Shown: positions 1 through 9,440 of the stretch, one piece after another
How positions within the stretch are numbered: the stretch's first letter is position 1
How the letters are laid out: the number at the start of each line of letters is the position of its first letter
NCBI GenBank assembly: GCA_039028895.1
Contig: JBCCHF010000038.1
Coordinates: 6,248-70,247 of the forward strand
Length of the DNA: 64,000 nt
Direction: 5' to 3'
Source of the DNA: JAHDCJ01 sp039028895
Lineage (GTDB): Bacteria > Bacteroidota > Bacteroidia > Chitinophagales > Saprospiraceae
Program-made: the position numbers and the translations under genes
Notes under the pieces: generated by a model
What the model was told of the DNA's origin: nothing
Seen by the model: the letters and a program-made list of their open reading frames with translations, nothing else
Databases searched by the model: none

Positions 1-2417
1 AGATTACCTACCAGGATGAAGCAGGTGGTGTCCCATGTGGTTTTGGTATAGTCAGAGTTTTTACGGTTACTGATTTCGGCTTCAATACGGTGTCGTGTCA
101 ACAGACAATTAATATCCAGGATACTACATCTCCTGATATTACATGTCCGGATCCATCCCCACAAATTGAATGGACAGAAGGGTTTAACACGACGCCTGTA
201 CCACCCAATACCCCACAGGACCCAAGCATGGATCCAGGCATTACAGGAACACCTGTGGTGTCAGATGCCTGTAGCAATCCTACCCTAAGTTACCAGGATG
301 TGCTCACTGGGCCTACTCCGGGAACCTGTCCATTGCTCTGGACCCTGACGCGTACATGGACTGCTACCGACGAATGTAATAATACCAATACCTGCGATCA
401 GGTATTCGAGTTTACTGATACCACTGCTCCTGAAATTGTGTGTAGCGAGCCTGGTACGCCGATAACCTTGACTTTTTCAAGTACAGATATTCCTATTAGC
501 ATTCCTCCAGGGGCACCAGCGGTCACTGCGGGTTTGACTACATCTACGTTATCCGTGTCTAATAACCTGATTATTTCCGATGTGAATTTCAGTGCTGATG
601 GAACACATAGCTGGATGGGAGATCTCGACTTTTATCTCCAAAGTCCATCTGGCACCACCATACATTTTTATGATAACCCTTGCGGGAATGTCGATAATTT
701 CAACTTTTCAGTGGATAACCTTGGTGCTGATCCTGCCAACTCCTGTCCGCCTATTGGGGTAACCATGCAGGAATCGGGAGATGGGGAAGATCCTTTTATT
801 CCTGGCACTGGTATCAATCCTACATCCTTCTCGGCCTTTAACGGCCAGAATGCTAATGGTGTTTGGACATTATATATCCTTGATAGTGCTACTGGCGACA
901 TAGGTCAATTAGACAATTGGAGTATCGAGATAACAGGCACTGAAGCTACAGGGCCCGCACAGGATATGACCTTTGAATGGCCTTCAGGATTTAACATTAC
1001 ACAAGTACCTCCTGATACTCCCCAGGACCCAGTCATTGATCCGACAGTTACTGGTGTGCCTTCAGTTAGTGACAATTGCGGAATTCCAGTCCTTTCATAC
1101 CAGGATGTATTAATCGGACCATCACCAGGGAATTGCCCGAATCTTTGGATAGTTGAAAGAACATGGACAGCCACTGATCTTTGTGGTACGACTACCCAAT
1201 GTATTCAGACCTTTACATTTACTGACAATACGCCACCAGCGGCTGTATGTCAAAATACCTCTGTTACTTTGGATGCCAATGGAAGTGGGTCAATTACCGC
1301 CAGTCAATTAGACAATGGTAGTACAGACAATTGTGATATTGCCTCATTGACTGCCTCTCAAAGCAATTTTGATTGCCTGAATGTAGGGCAGGTCACGGTA
1401 GTATTAACGGTTACTGACCTTTGCGGGAATTCAAGTACCTGTAATTCCACAGTGACGGTAATCAATGGCAATCCTGCCAATATTTCAGGTGTTGTAACTG
1501 ATCAATTGGGACCAATTGTCGCTGACGGAACTATTGACATAACGGTGTCGGTCGCTGCACCTCCCTATTCTTTTAACTGGTCAAATGGGGAAACTACAGA
1601 AGATATATCAGAGCTTGTTGGTTTAACTACCTACACGGTGACGGTCACCGATGGCAATGGATGCGAGACAACTGCCAGTTTCTTCGTTGATCAGGGGGTA
1701 TTAGTTCCAATGGAATATTGCCTTGATGTTTATTTGCTTGGCTTGTTTGATCCACTGGCTCCTGCTCCTCAGCCTCCATTGACAACGCTCTTGAACTCAC
1801 AAGGTATTCTGCCATTGAGTCAACCTTTCTCCGACCCTGCGTTTGGGTATAATGGCTCTGAAGCTTTCCCCAGTCAGGCGGCGATTCCTCCGGAAGTATC
1901 TGATTGGGTATTGTTGAACTTCAGACCAAGCCTCAATCCATTTACAGTTTCAGAACAAATAGCTTGTGTACTACTTAATGACGGTTCAATAAAGGCCGTG
2001 GATGGTAATTCACCAGTGCTTTTCCTCGACCCTGCTGATCAATACTTCATTGAGGTGATGCATATGAACCATTTACCTGTTTCTACTGCTCTCCCTCAGC
2101 CGGTAAATCCGCTTGGAGGAACCTTGTGCTATAATTTTACAACTGATATGGATCAGGCATTCACAGATCTTAATCTAAATGATGACCCTATGGTAACAAT
2201 GCCTTCAGTGAATGGTGTCGTCTTTGGTATGGTAGCAGGTAATGTCCAGAACCTTGATTGCCAGATAGAGGCTAATGATGTCAATTTGTTATTCATCAAC
2301 TACCTGATGTCTGGCATGTATAATAATGGCGACATCAATCGTGATGGGGTTGTCGATATTAATGATATCAACCTTCTCTTCTTTAATTACAATAGAAATG
2401 GACATAAACCGTACTAA
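1..2417 (+). CDS. Multidomain secreted surface protein (HYR-like / P-domain / SprB / dockerin-like), 5' end outside window
   Basis: The frame is open from base 3, so this gene is truncated by the window edge. An in-frame GTG at 90 is not a credible start, because HYR-like sequence (a YQDE-type motif) already precedes it. Counting residues from that GTG, HYR-like modules (GFN..PV.P.TPQDP, SDNCG, YQDVL.GPSP, RTWTATD.CG) lie at about 20-115 and 295-480. A proprotein-convertase P-domain (SWMGDLDFYLQSPSG, then NGVWTLYI.D) is set between them at about 125-283. A SprB-like repeat (YSFNWSNGETTEDIS) follows at about 490-545. Then come the DWVLLNFR ... HMNHLPVST module and a dockerin-like calcium-loop pair (DINRDGVVDINDINLLF) ending NGHKPY. 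It is probably an exported, surface-displayed adhesin or matrix protein; that role is inference. A strong terminator follows. Confidence 0.85.
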   Translation, partial: ITYQDEAGGVPCGFGIVRVFTVTDFGFNTVSCQQTINIQDTTSPDITCPDPSPQIEWTEGFNTTPVPPNTPQDPSMDPGITGTPVVSDACSNPTLSYQDVLTGPTPGTCPLLWTLTRTWTATDECNNTNTCDQVFEFTDTTAPEIVCSEPGTPITLTFSSTDIPISIPPGAPAVTAGLTTSTLSVSNNLIISDVNFSADGTHSWMGDLDFYLQSPSGTTIHFYDNPCGNVDNFNFSVDNLGADPANSCPPIGVTMQESGDGEDPFIPGTGINPTSFSAFNGQNANGVWTLYILDSATGDIGQLDNWSIEITGTEATGPAQDMTFEWPSGFNITQVPPDTPQDPVIDPTVTGVPSVSDNCGIPVLSYQDVLIGPSPGNCPNLWIVERTWTATDLCGTTTQCIQTFTFTDNTPPAAVCQNTSVTLDANGSGSITASQLDNGSTDNCDIASLTASQSNFDCLNVGQVTVVLTVTDLCGNSSTCNSTVTVINGNPANISGVVTDQLGPIVADGTIDITVSVAAPPYSFNWSNGETTEDISELVGLTTYTVTVTDGNGCETTASFFVDQGVLVPMEYCLDVYLLGLFDPLAPAPQPPLTTLLNSQGILPLSQPFSDPAFGYNGSEAFPSQAAIPPEVSDWVLLNFRPSLNPFTVSEQIACVLLNDGSIKAVDGNSPVLFLDPADQYFIEVMHMNHLPVSTALPQPVNPLGGTLCYNFTTDMDQAFTDLNLNDDPMVTMPSVNGVVFGMVAGNVQNLDCQIEANDVNLLFINYLMSGMYNNGDINRDGVVDINDINLLFFNYNRNGHKPY
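462..938 (+). other. P-domain (proprotein-convertase type) inserted between HYR-like modules
   Basis: This segment encodes a beta-sandwich of the P/Homo-B type, recognised by DVNFSADGTHSWMGDLDF, the LQSPSGTTI strand, the FNGQNANGVWTLYILD motif and a closing DNWSIEI. It starts right after an EIVCSEPG module opening and ends just before the FEWPSGFN opening of the next module, so it occupies a module boundary. P-domains usually accompany subtilisin-like proteases; no protease domain is visible in the part of the gene inside this window. Confidence 0.75.
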
Positions 2418-2443
2418 AAAGTGAACTTCCTTATTTAAAATAG

Positions 2444-2479
2444 AAAAGCCGCCTCGTGAAATTTACGAAGCGGCTTTTT
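2444..2479 (+). terminator. Rho-independent terminator
   Basis: GCCGC-C-TCGT pairs with ACGA-A-GCGGC around a 7-base loop, with one C/A mismatch, flanked by AAAA on the left and followed by TTTTT. It lies 27 bases after the stop of the truncated surface-protein gene. Confidence 0.9.
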
Positions 2480-2656
2480 CATTTCTGAAAATGTCATTAT
2501 TGCAAAAATACCGCTATGAATCACCTGTCACATCTTTATTACTTTATTGCTTTGTATTTGCGAGTTTATTGTTTTTCTTTGAATTTGAATTAAACTTTAG
2601 TAGCCCCACCACTTTTTGCCCCTTTTTCAATATACCTAAGGCATAATTCTTACTTT

Positions 2657-5600
2657 ATGAACCTAGATTTACCCTCGTTTCCATATAAAGGGAAGGGCGT
2701 CCTGATATTGTTTCTGGTCCTGTGCATTCAAGACAAGAGCTTTTCCTATAACTTTTTCACAAATCATGATGATTCGTTTATTGTCACTAATTGTGAAGGT
2801 ATAGATTCTGAACCTCCTACAGCATCCAATCCTGCTACTATAAATACCGACTGCACCGCTCCTTCCCCAGACCCTGCCGTTGTTACTGATGAAGCGGACA
2901 ATTGTCCTGACCCAATTACGGTTGCTTTTGTAGAGGATGTTTCCAATAATATGATCTGTCCAGAAACCATTACCAGGACCTATAGTGTTACTGATGCTTC
3001 TGGAAATTCAATAACAGTTTCGCAGACAATCATCATAAATGATCTGACCGATCCTGTCATTACTTGTCCGCCAAATACCACTGTAGAAGCCGGCAGTTTA
3101 ACCGACCCGGGCACCTTGGGTGTTGCTACTGCTGTTGACAACTGCAATCCTAATGAAGATGTCCTGTTCCTTGATAATGTCGTCTCAGGAAATTGTCCGG
3201 TATTAGAGGTTATTCAAAGAACCTGGGCCGCCATTGATGACTGTGGTAATACCTCCATCTGCGTTCAGAATATTGATGTTACTGATACTGCTCCTCCTGT
3301 TATTTCCTGCCCACAGGCTATTACCATTGAGTGGGGAAGTTCTATTGATCCTTCTGTCACTGGTTCGGCAACGGCTACTGATGTAGCCGATCAAATGATC
3401 GAGATCACCTATTCGGATAACGAAATAATTACAGGTGCCTGCCCAAATGTAAGATCAGTGGAAAGAACCTGGACAGCTACTGATGATTGTGGAAATACTG
3501 CTACTTGTCTACAGATCATTACAGGAACTGACATGACTCCTCCTCCGATAACTTGTCCTTCAGATATTGATATCGAATGTGATGCATCTGACCAGCCAAA
3601 CAATACTGGCCAGGCAACTGCAACAGACAATGCAGACGCAAGTGTTGAGATCAGTTTTTCGGACAATCTGATTACTGGAACTTGTCCGGCTTTAAACGTC
3701 ATTGAAAGAACATGGACAGCTACTGACGACTGCGGAAATGTTTCCAATTGCCTTCAAATCATCAATATTAACGATACTACACCACCAGAAATAACTTGCC
3801 CAACCATGCCAGGTGGCCCAACTCAATTAGGTGAAATTGAGCCAAATGATGCACCACTTGACATTGGTATTATTTCCCTGGCCAACGAGAGCATTTTTTC
3901 CGGCAATATTGGTCCGGTTACTTCTGATGCTACAGACCGTTGGAACATTCAGGACGGCCTTTCAGGAGACATTAGTTTACAATTCAACTTCTCTATACAT
4001 CCTTTAACTATTGCTGCTTTAACCAGTTTTGCAGACCCTGCGAGGACCATTGAAATCAGTTCTCAATCCATCTTGGCTTTCGACCCTCCGCTTACCGCTA
4101 CCCTTCAAGGTAACTTGTTTTACAGCATTATTATTCAAAATCCTGTTGCAGGTGGTCAGGGATATGAGCTAAGCATAAGTGGTCCTGCATTTCCTGCAAT
4201 TCCGGGATCAACTGTTTTGGAATGCCCTCCAGGTTTTAACCTTTCTCCTGTAGGACTCAATACACCGCAAATTGCGGCGATTGATCCGTCATTAGTGGGC
4301 GCTGCAGTAGCCACTGATAATTGTGGATCACCAGCCATAAATTACCAGGATGTTGTCCTTGGGCCTGACCCCTCCAATTGTCCGCAAGTACTTGTGGTAG
4401 AAAGAACATGGACAGCCACTGATGATTGTGGTCAAACGGCTACATGTATTGAGACCTTTATTTTTACAGATACAACTGATCCGGTTATTTCTTGCCCGGC
4501 GGATACAACGATCGCCTTTGGAGCTGACGACCAGCCTTCATCCACCGGAGTTCCAACGATGACAGATAACTGCGATGCGGAATTGAATATGGTGTTTACA
4601 GACGTGATTACACCAGTTCCAGGTTGTCCGATTATTGAGTCAATTGAAAGAACTTTTGTTGTAGGTGATGACTGTGGAAATGCCTCAAATTGTACACAGA
4701 CCATTAGCATTACTGATTTGGTCGACCCAATCATCACATGTCCACCAGATGCCATTCTTACCTGCGGAGAAGATGCATCACCGGAAAGTACAGGTTTTGC
4801 CACAGGAACGGACAACCTTGACCAGGAAATTGATATTTCCTTTATCGATGAGATAATTTTCACTGGAAGTTGCCCTGATGTTCAGATAATTGAAAGGACC
4901 TGGAGTGCCACTGATGATTGTGCTAACAGGGCTGAATGTGTTCAACTCATTTTCTTTAGAGATCTTGAAGCCCCAATAATTACTTGTCCTGCCGATACGA
5001 CTATTGAATGCGGAACTTCCATTGATCCCTCAAGTACCGGGGATGCAACGGCAACCGATGCCTGCTCCAATCCGCAAATCAATTATTCTGATAGTGTTGT
5101 AGAGAATTGTGGTAACACAAGCATTATTACCAGAACATGGACAGCTGTAGATGATTGTGGTAATTCAGCCTCTTGCACCCAGGTTATTACAATTGAGGAC
5201 ACAACAGCACCTTCAATTACATGTCCTGACGATCTGACTTTGGAATGTAGTGATTCGGTCAACCCCTCAGGCACAGGAATGGCAACAGGAACAGACGCTT
5301 GCGGAAGTGTAGCATTTGACTTTTCCGATGCTTTCAGTACTAATTGCGGATTAGCAGGAACGATAACCAGAACCTGGATGGCCACTGATGATTGTGGCAA
5401 CGAATCTGTTTGCGATCAAATCATTACCCTTGAAGACACTACTCCTCCTTTCTTAAGTTGTCCTTCGAGTGTTTCTGTGGAATGCGGAGACTCTACTGAT
5501 CCCTCTCAAACCGGGGAGCCAATCGGCATAGATAATTGTGGTGCCCCTCAGTTTAACTTTACAGATAGTTTTAGCCCTGGATGCGCACAAACTGGTATTA

Positions 5601-8056
5601 TTACCAGGACATGGACCGCTACTGATGATTGTGGCAATGCCTCTGCGTCATGTGACCAGACCATCACCATAATTGATACCACTCCTCCGATTTTGAACTG
5701 CCCATCAGACATCACTGTAGAATGTGGCGACTCAACCGACCCTTCTGCAACTGGGACCCCGGCAGAAATCGAGGCATGTGGAAATGCTGTTTTCTCATTT
5801 TCTGACAGTTCTTCTCCTACATGTGGTTCGACAGAGATCATCACGAGGACATGGACCGCTGCTGATGATTGTGGTAATTCGATAAGTTGTGACCAGATCA
5901 TTACCATTCAGGACCTTACCCCTCCGGTAATTTCCTGCCCTGCTGATATTACTATCGAATGTGGAGAAGATATCCTTCCTGCCAATACAGGTTCTGCCTC
6001 TGGTTCAGATGGGTGTGGATCTGTTACTTTAATTTATACCGATATCACCGCAATGGACAATTGTGGAGATTCAAGAGTAATAAACAGAACATGGTCTGCT
6101 ATTGATGCCTGTAATAATATTACGCAATGCATTCAAACCATTACTATAATTGATACTGAGGGGCCAACTATCAGTTGTCCTGCAGACATAGCTGTTGATT
6201 GTGGACAATCTACTGATCCTGTTAATACCGGTCAACCAACCGGAATTGATAATTGTGGAAATACAAGTTTTAACTTCAGTGACACTTCTTCCTCTGCTTG
6301 TGGCCAAACACAAACCATAACAAGGACCTGGACTGTTATGGATGAATGTGGAAATACCTCTTCTTCATGTGAACAGGTTATTACCATTGAAGATACAACG
6401 CCACCAACTTTGAGTTGCGCTCCTGATATTACAATTACTTGCGGCGATTCAACTGATCCAGCATTTACTGGCTCTCCATCCGTTTCTGATGATTGTGGCA
6501 ACACGTCTGTTTCATTTTCGGACAGTGTTTTTCCAATTTGTGGAGGTAGTGAAGTCATAACGCGGACATGGACCGTTACTGATGATTGTGGAAACAATGC
6601 TACCTGTGAGCAGCTTATTTCTGTGATTGACCTTGTACCTCCGTCGATCACCTGCCCTGCTGATATTACTATTGATTGTAGCGATTCGACTGATCCAGTA
6701 AATACAGGGATGGCAACTGCCGTTGATGGTTGCAGCAGTACCAATATAGCTTTTACTGAAATCACAGAAACTGGTTGTGGGGGTTCAGCGGTTATCTCGC
6801 GGACATGGACCGCTACCGACGACTGCGGGAATACCGCCTCATGTGTGCAGACGATTACTATTGCTGATACAACACCGCCGTCAATCACCTGTCAGGATCA
6901 TACAGCATCATTAGATGGAAGTGGTCTGGCGACTATTGTTTTAAACGATGTCTTGTCTACTGTTTCAGACAATTGTGGCAGTGTAGTGGTCACCCTTTCC
7001 CAGAGTTCGTTTGGATGTACTGACGAAGGGATCAATTTGGTCACCCTTACTGCGACAGATGAATGTGGACTAACCAATACCTGTAATGCTATTGTAACAG
7101 TCGTAAATCCAAACCCAATCGTTATTTCCGGACAGGTCACCGATCAACTGGGGCCAGTGCAGCCAGACGGAGCTATCGACTTGCAAGTTACAGGAGGGTT
7201 TCCTCAATACAGTTACTCCTGGTCAAATGGATCTACCACCGAAGATATTTCAGGCCTGGCAAGTGGTGACTATTTCGTTACCGTTAATGATGCAGTAGGG
7301 TGTTCGGCAATAGATACATTTAATGTAGGTCAGGGGTCGTTATTACCAGTAGAGTTTTGCATTACAACTTATCTGGAAGGCGTTTTTGACCCCTTTGCAG
7401 TTGCACCGCTAGACCCATTAAGAACTACACTCAACGAATTGAATCTGTTGCCTTTAACCCATCCTTATTTCCAACCGCCATGGAACTACTTCGGAAGTGA
7501 ACAGTTTGAGTCGCAGGACTCCATTCCGGCAAAAATGGTCGATTGGATGTTGATTACGATCAGGTCAGAAAATGATCCGACCACCATAGTTGAACGTGAA
7601 GCTGTATTGTTATTTGCAGATGGATCGATCTATTCTGTAGATGGTGAACTGCCATCTTTCTTTTTAGACCCGGCACAAAATTACTGGGTAGAAATTGACC
7701 ACCATAATCACCTGCCAGTATCGAGTGCCGTACCGATAACAATAAATCCAGATGACTTACAGGTCTGTCTCGATTTTACGGCTGGAATGGATGAGGCTTA
7801 TATGAATCCGCTGATCAGTAATGACCCTATGGCAGAAGTCAATTCTTTAACAGGACTTCAGTATTGCATGATCTCAGGAAATGCTTTATCTGCTGACTTT
7901 CAAGTGGATATAAATGACGTAAACCAGATATTCATACACTTTTTAGAAATCCTGGTTTATGCACCATGGGATGTTAACCAGGATGGCTTTGTGGATATAA
8001 ATGATATCAATCAAATCTTCCTTTCCTACGGGCTCATTGCGCATAGGCCATATTGA
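2657..8056 (+). CDS. Giant secreted HYR-like repeat protein with SprB repeat and dockerin-like C-terminus
   Basis: 1799 residues. A hydrophobic stretch at about 13-24 (GVLILFLVLCIQ) acts as a probable signal peptide. Residues 55 to about 1420 are a tandem array of HYR-like modules of about 75-80 residues, each with the pattern TCP.D.TIECG, STDP..TG.A.A.D.CG, ITRTWTATDDCGN, C.Q.ITI.DTTPP. The spaced cysteines suggest one or more disulfides per module. A PPC-like domain (GEIEPNDAP, coding bases about 3830-4207) interrupts the array before a GFN-type module. A SprB-like repeat (YSYSWSNGSTTEDISG) follows, then the DWMLITIR ... HHNHLPVSS module, then a dockerin-like double loop (DVNQDGFVDINDINQIF) ending AHRPY. 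No typical T9SS type-A sorting domain is visible. The likely role is cell-surface adhesion or extracellular matrix, which is inference. Confidence 0.88.
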   Translation: MNLDLPSFPYKGKGVLILFLVLCIQDKSFSYNFFTNHDDSFIVTNCEGIDSEPPTASNPATINTDCTAPSPDPAVVTDEADNCPDPITVAFVEDVSNNMICPETITRTYSVTDASGNSITVSQTIIINDLTDPVITCPPNTTVEAGSLTDPGTLGVATAVDNCNPNEDVLFLDNVVSGNCPVLEVIQRTWAAIDDCGNTSICVQNIDVTDTAPPVISCPQAITIEWGSSIDPSVTGSATATDVADQMIEITYSDNEIITGACPNVRSVERTWTATDDCGNTATCLQIITGTDMTPPPITCPSDIDIECDASDQPNNTGQATATDNADASVEISFSDNLITGTCPALNVIERTWTATDDCGNVSNCLQIININDTTPPEITCPTMPGGPTQLGEIEPNDAPLDIGIISLANESIFSGNIGPVTSDATDRWNIQDGLSGDISLQFNFSIHPLTIAALTSFADPARTIEISSQSILAFDPPLTATLQGNLFYSIIIQNPVAGGQGYELSISGPAFPAIPGSTVLECPPGFNLSPVGLNTPQIAAIDPSLVGAAVATDNCGSPAINYQDVVLGPDPSNCPQVLVVERTWTATDDCGQTATCIETFIFTDTTDPVISCPADTTIAFGADDQPSSTGVPTMTDNCDAELNMVFTDVITPVPGCPIIESIERTFVVGDDCGNASNCTQTISITDLVDPIITCPPDAILTCGEDASPESTGFATGTDNLDQEIDISFIDEIIFTGSCPDVQIIERTWSATDDCANRAECVQLIFFRDLEAPIITCPADTTIECGTSIDPSSTGDATATDACSNPQINYSDSVVENCGNTSIITRTWTAVDDCGNSASCTQVITIEDTTAPSITCPDDLTLECSDSVNPSGTGMATGTDACGSVAFDFSDAFSTNCGLAGTITRTWMATDDCGNESVCDQIITLEDTTPPFLSCPSSVSVECGDSTDPSQTGEPIGIDNCGAPQFNFTDSFSPGCAQTGIITRTWTATDDCGNASASCDQTITIIDTTPPILNCPSDITVECGDSTDPSATGTPAEIEACGNAVFSFSDSSSPTCGSTEIITRTWTAADDCGNSISCDQIITIQDLTPPVISCPADITIECGEDILPANTGSASGSDGCGSVTLIYTDITAMDNCGDSRVINRTWSAIDACNNITQCIQTITIIDTEGPTISCPADIAVDCGQSTDPVNTGQPTGIDNCGNTSFNFSDTSSSACGQTQTITRTWTVMDECGNTSSSCEQVITIEDTTPPTLSCAPDITITCGDSTDPAFTGSPSVSDDCGNTSVSFSDSVFPICGGSEVITRTWTVTDDCGNNATCEQLISVIDLVPPSITCPADITIDCSDSTDPVNTGMATAVDGCSSTNIAFTEITETGCGGSAVISRTWTATDDCGNTASCVQTITIADTTPPSITCQDHTASLDGSGLATIVLNDVLSTVSDNCGSVVVTLSQSSFGCTDEGINLVTLTATDECGLTNTCNAIVTVVNPNPIVISGQVTDQLGPVQPDGAIDLQVTGGFPQYSYSWSNGSTTEDISGLASGDYFVTVNDAVGCSAIDTFNVGQGSLLPVEFCITTYLEGVFDPFAVAPLDPLRTTLNELNLLPLTHPYFQPPWNYFGSEQFESQDSIPAKMVDWMLITIRSENDPTTIVEREAVLLFADGSIYSVDGELPSFFLDPAQNYWVEIDHHNHLPVSSAVPITINPDDLQVCLDFTAGMDEAYMNPLISNDPMAEVNSLTGLQYCMISGNALSADFQVDINDVNQIFIHFLEILVYAPWDVNQDGFVDINDINQIFLSYGLIAHRPY
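3050..6890 (+). repeat. Tandem HYR-like module repeats (about 225-240 bp units)
   Basis: Successive units share near-identical cores such as the codons for RTWTATDDCGN and DTTPPxITCP. Bases of the kind aggacatggaccgctactgatgattgtgg recur with few changes, notably between 4980 and 6880. The units most alike lie in the second half, suggesting recent unit duplication. An array like this is prone to slippage and assembly collapse. Confidence 0.8.
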
Positions 8057-8160
8057 TGAATAAAAATTTCAAATAACTTCAAAATTATTGTTTAGCATCC
8101 ATGTTTTTCTTTAACTTGTAGTAATCTTATCTCTTTTAATGATCTTACAATCCTCTACTT

Positions 8161-8508
8161 ATGAGACTATTTAGTACAAAAAATTTTGTTCTTGCCTTGT
8201 CCTTATTCGGATTTATGCTGTTTGGCGGTCAATTAATGGCTGAATCTGCGAATAACGAAACACCTTCAATTGTAACAAACTGTGAAGGACTGAGTGCGAC
8301 CGATATTGACAATTATACCACTCGTTTCTATGAGTTAACAAAGGACCAGCGCGCCTTGCTTAATGGCATGGTATTATCTGCCTATGGAAAAAAGGATCTA
8401 TCCTACCAAAAGGTACATCTTGACGTCTTATACAAGACTGTTGAATCTTACAACAGTCAAAAAACGAGAGAACAGCTAGAACAATTGTTCCGTGTAGCTG
8501 GCCAGTAA
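8161..8508 (+). CDS. Small exported protein of unknown function
   Basis: 115 residues. A clear signal peptide (KNFVLALSLFGFMLFGGQLMAES, cleavage probably after LMA at about residue 22-23) precedes a polar, helix-prone domain (YTTRFYELTKDQRALLNGMV; REQLEQLFRV). Just after the signal it carries IVTNCEG, a string also found just after the signal segment of the upstream 1799-residue protein. I recognise no family. It lies 104 bases after that giant gene and 37 bases before the next, so it may be co-transcribed with the genes that follow. Exported small helical protein is as far as the sequence goes. Confidence 0.7.
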   Translation: MRLFSTKNFVLALSLFGFMLFGGQLMAESANNETPSIVTNCEGLSATDIDNYTTRFYELTKDQRALLNGMVLSAYGKKDLSYQKVHLDVLYKTVESYNSQKTREQLEQLFRVAGQ

Positions 8509-8545
8509 TCCTTTTTTTCCTTAAACAAATTTAATTCTCATAGTC

Positions 8546-9436
8546 ATGAAAAAGTTATCAACTCTTTTTTCAAGTATATTATTTGCAGGTTTGATGGTTC
8601 TTCTTACCACTTCTGCATACGCACAACCATTTTGTGGCGCTAATGGTGTGGACCCAGATGTTTCAACTTCTACTGATCCATTAGGTCAAACAATTACCAA
8701 CTTTATCCCTGGTCAATACCTTGCCCAATCCTTTGTAGCTAACCAGCCCAACACAACTGGAGCATCTATTGTTGTTCCTCCTGGGTTTTCAGGTACTTTT
8801 ACTATTTCCTTGATAGAAGGTCTTCCTTCAGCTCCAGGTGCTACTTTAGTAAGCGGATCTGTAACAACTGCAGGTGGTGAAAGTGCAACTGCCAATTGGC
8901 CTATCACTGATGTGGTAGTAGGTAATGATTATCACCTATTGTTTGAGTCTACTGATCTTACGTTGGCGTTTTACAGCACAACAACAATCAACCCTGTATT
9001 TGATGAGTACCCTGGTGGATCATACTGGTTAGGTGCTTTCCCTATTGTTTTTGCGCTTCCTTTCGACCTTTATTTCGAGGTTGAATACTGTGCTGATGTC
9101 ATCGTTCCAACCATGGGGCAATGGGGACTGATTCTGCTTTCTTTCTTGCTGCTTAGCTTTGGTACTGTGCAGGTATTACGTCGTCAGACGGTTCTTTCCG
9201 GTGCAACTGGTACCAGCAGCAATATCAAAGTTCCTGCACTTGGTAGCATACCATTCATGTTGGATGTATATACAAGAGCTCTAATGATCTCTGCACTTCT
9301 CTACACCGTCGTATTTGGTGTTGCAATGGCCGGATTCGGTTATGAGTGGATGCAAGCTGATTTTGCTGGTATCTTAATGACTATGCCAGTATTAGCTTAC
9401 CTGATCCATTTGCTCATAGCAAAAAAGGAAGCCTAG
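8546..9436 (+). CDS. Exported protein with IPTL-CTERM-like segment and extra C-terminal membrane helices
   Basis: 296 residues. Signal peptide 1-26 (ILFAGLMVLLTTSAYA). Residues 27-182 form a beta-rich extracellular domain (FIPGQYLAQSF, PPGFSGTFTISLIEG, YFEVEYC) of no family I can name. At 187-213 VPTMGQWGLILLSFLLLSFG...LRR matches the pattern of IPTL-CTERM sorting signals: I/V-P-T, small/W-G, transmembrane helix, Arg cluster. In typical members this ends the protein. Here another 83 residues follow with two more hydrophobic helices (about 245-264 and 273-292). The gene ends 4 bases before the membrane glycosyltransferase gene, so the two are probably translated from one message. Confidence 0.75.
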   Translation: MKKLSTLFSSILFAGLMVLLTTSAYAQPFCGANGVDPDVSTSTDPLGQTITNFIPGQYLAQSFVANQPNTTGASIVVPPGFSGTFTISLIEGLPSAPGATLVSGSVTTAGGESATANWPITDVVVGNDYHLLFESTDLTLAFYSTTTINPVFDEYPGGSYWLGAFPIVFALPFDLYFEVEYCADVIVPTMGQWGLILLSFLLLSFGTVQVLRRQTVLSGATGTSSNIKVPALGSIPFMLDVYTRALMISALLYTVVFGVAMAGFGYEWMQADFAGILMTMPVLAYLIHLLIAKKEA

Positions 9437-9440
9437 CGCA

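Noticed and set aside
90..92. GTG as the start of the first surface-protein gene
   Set aside because: The frame is open to the left edge and already encodes HYR-like sequence before this codon, so the gene starts outside the window.
2491..2646. 51-codon open frame between terminator and the giant gene
   Set aside because: It encodes a hydrophobic, Phe-rich peptide with no family features in an AT-rich gap that should hold the promoter of the next gene. Coding potential cannot be supported.
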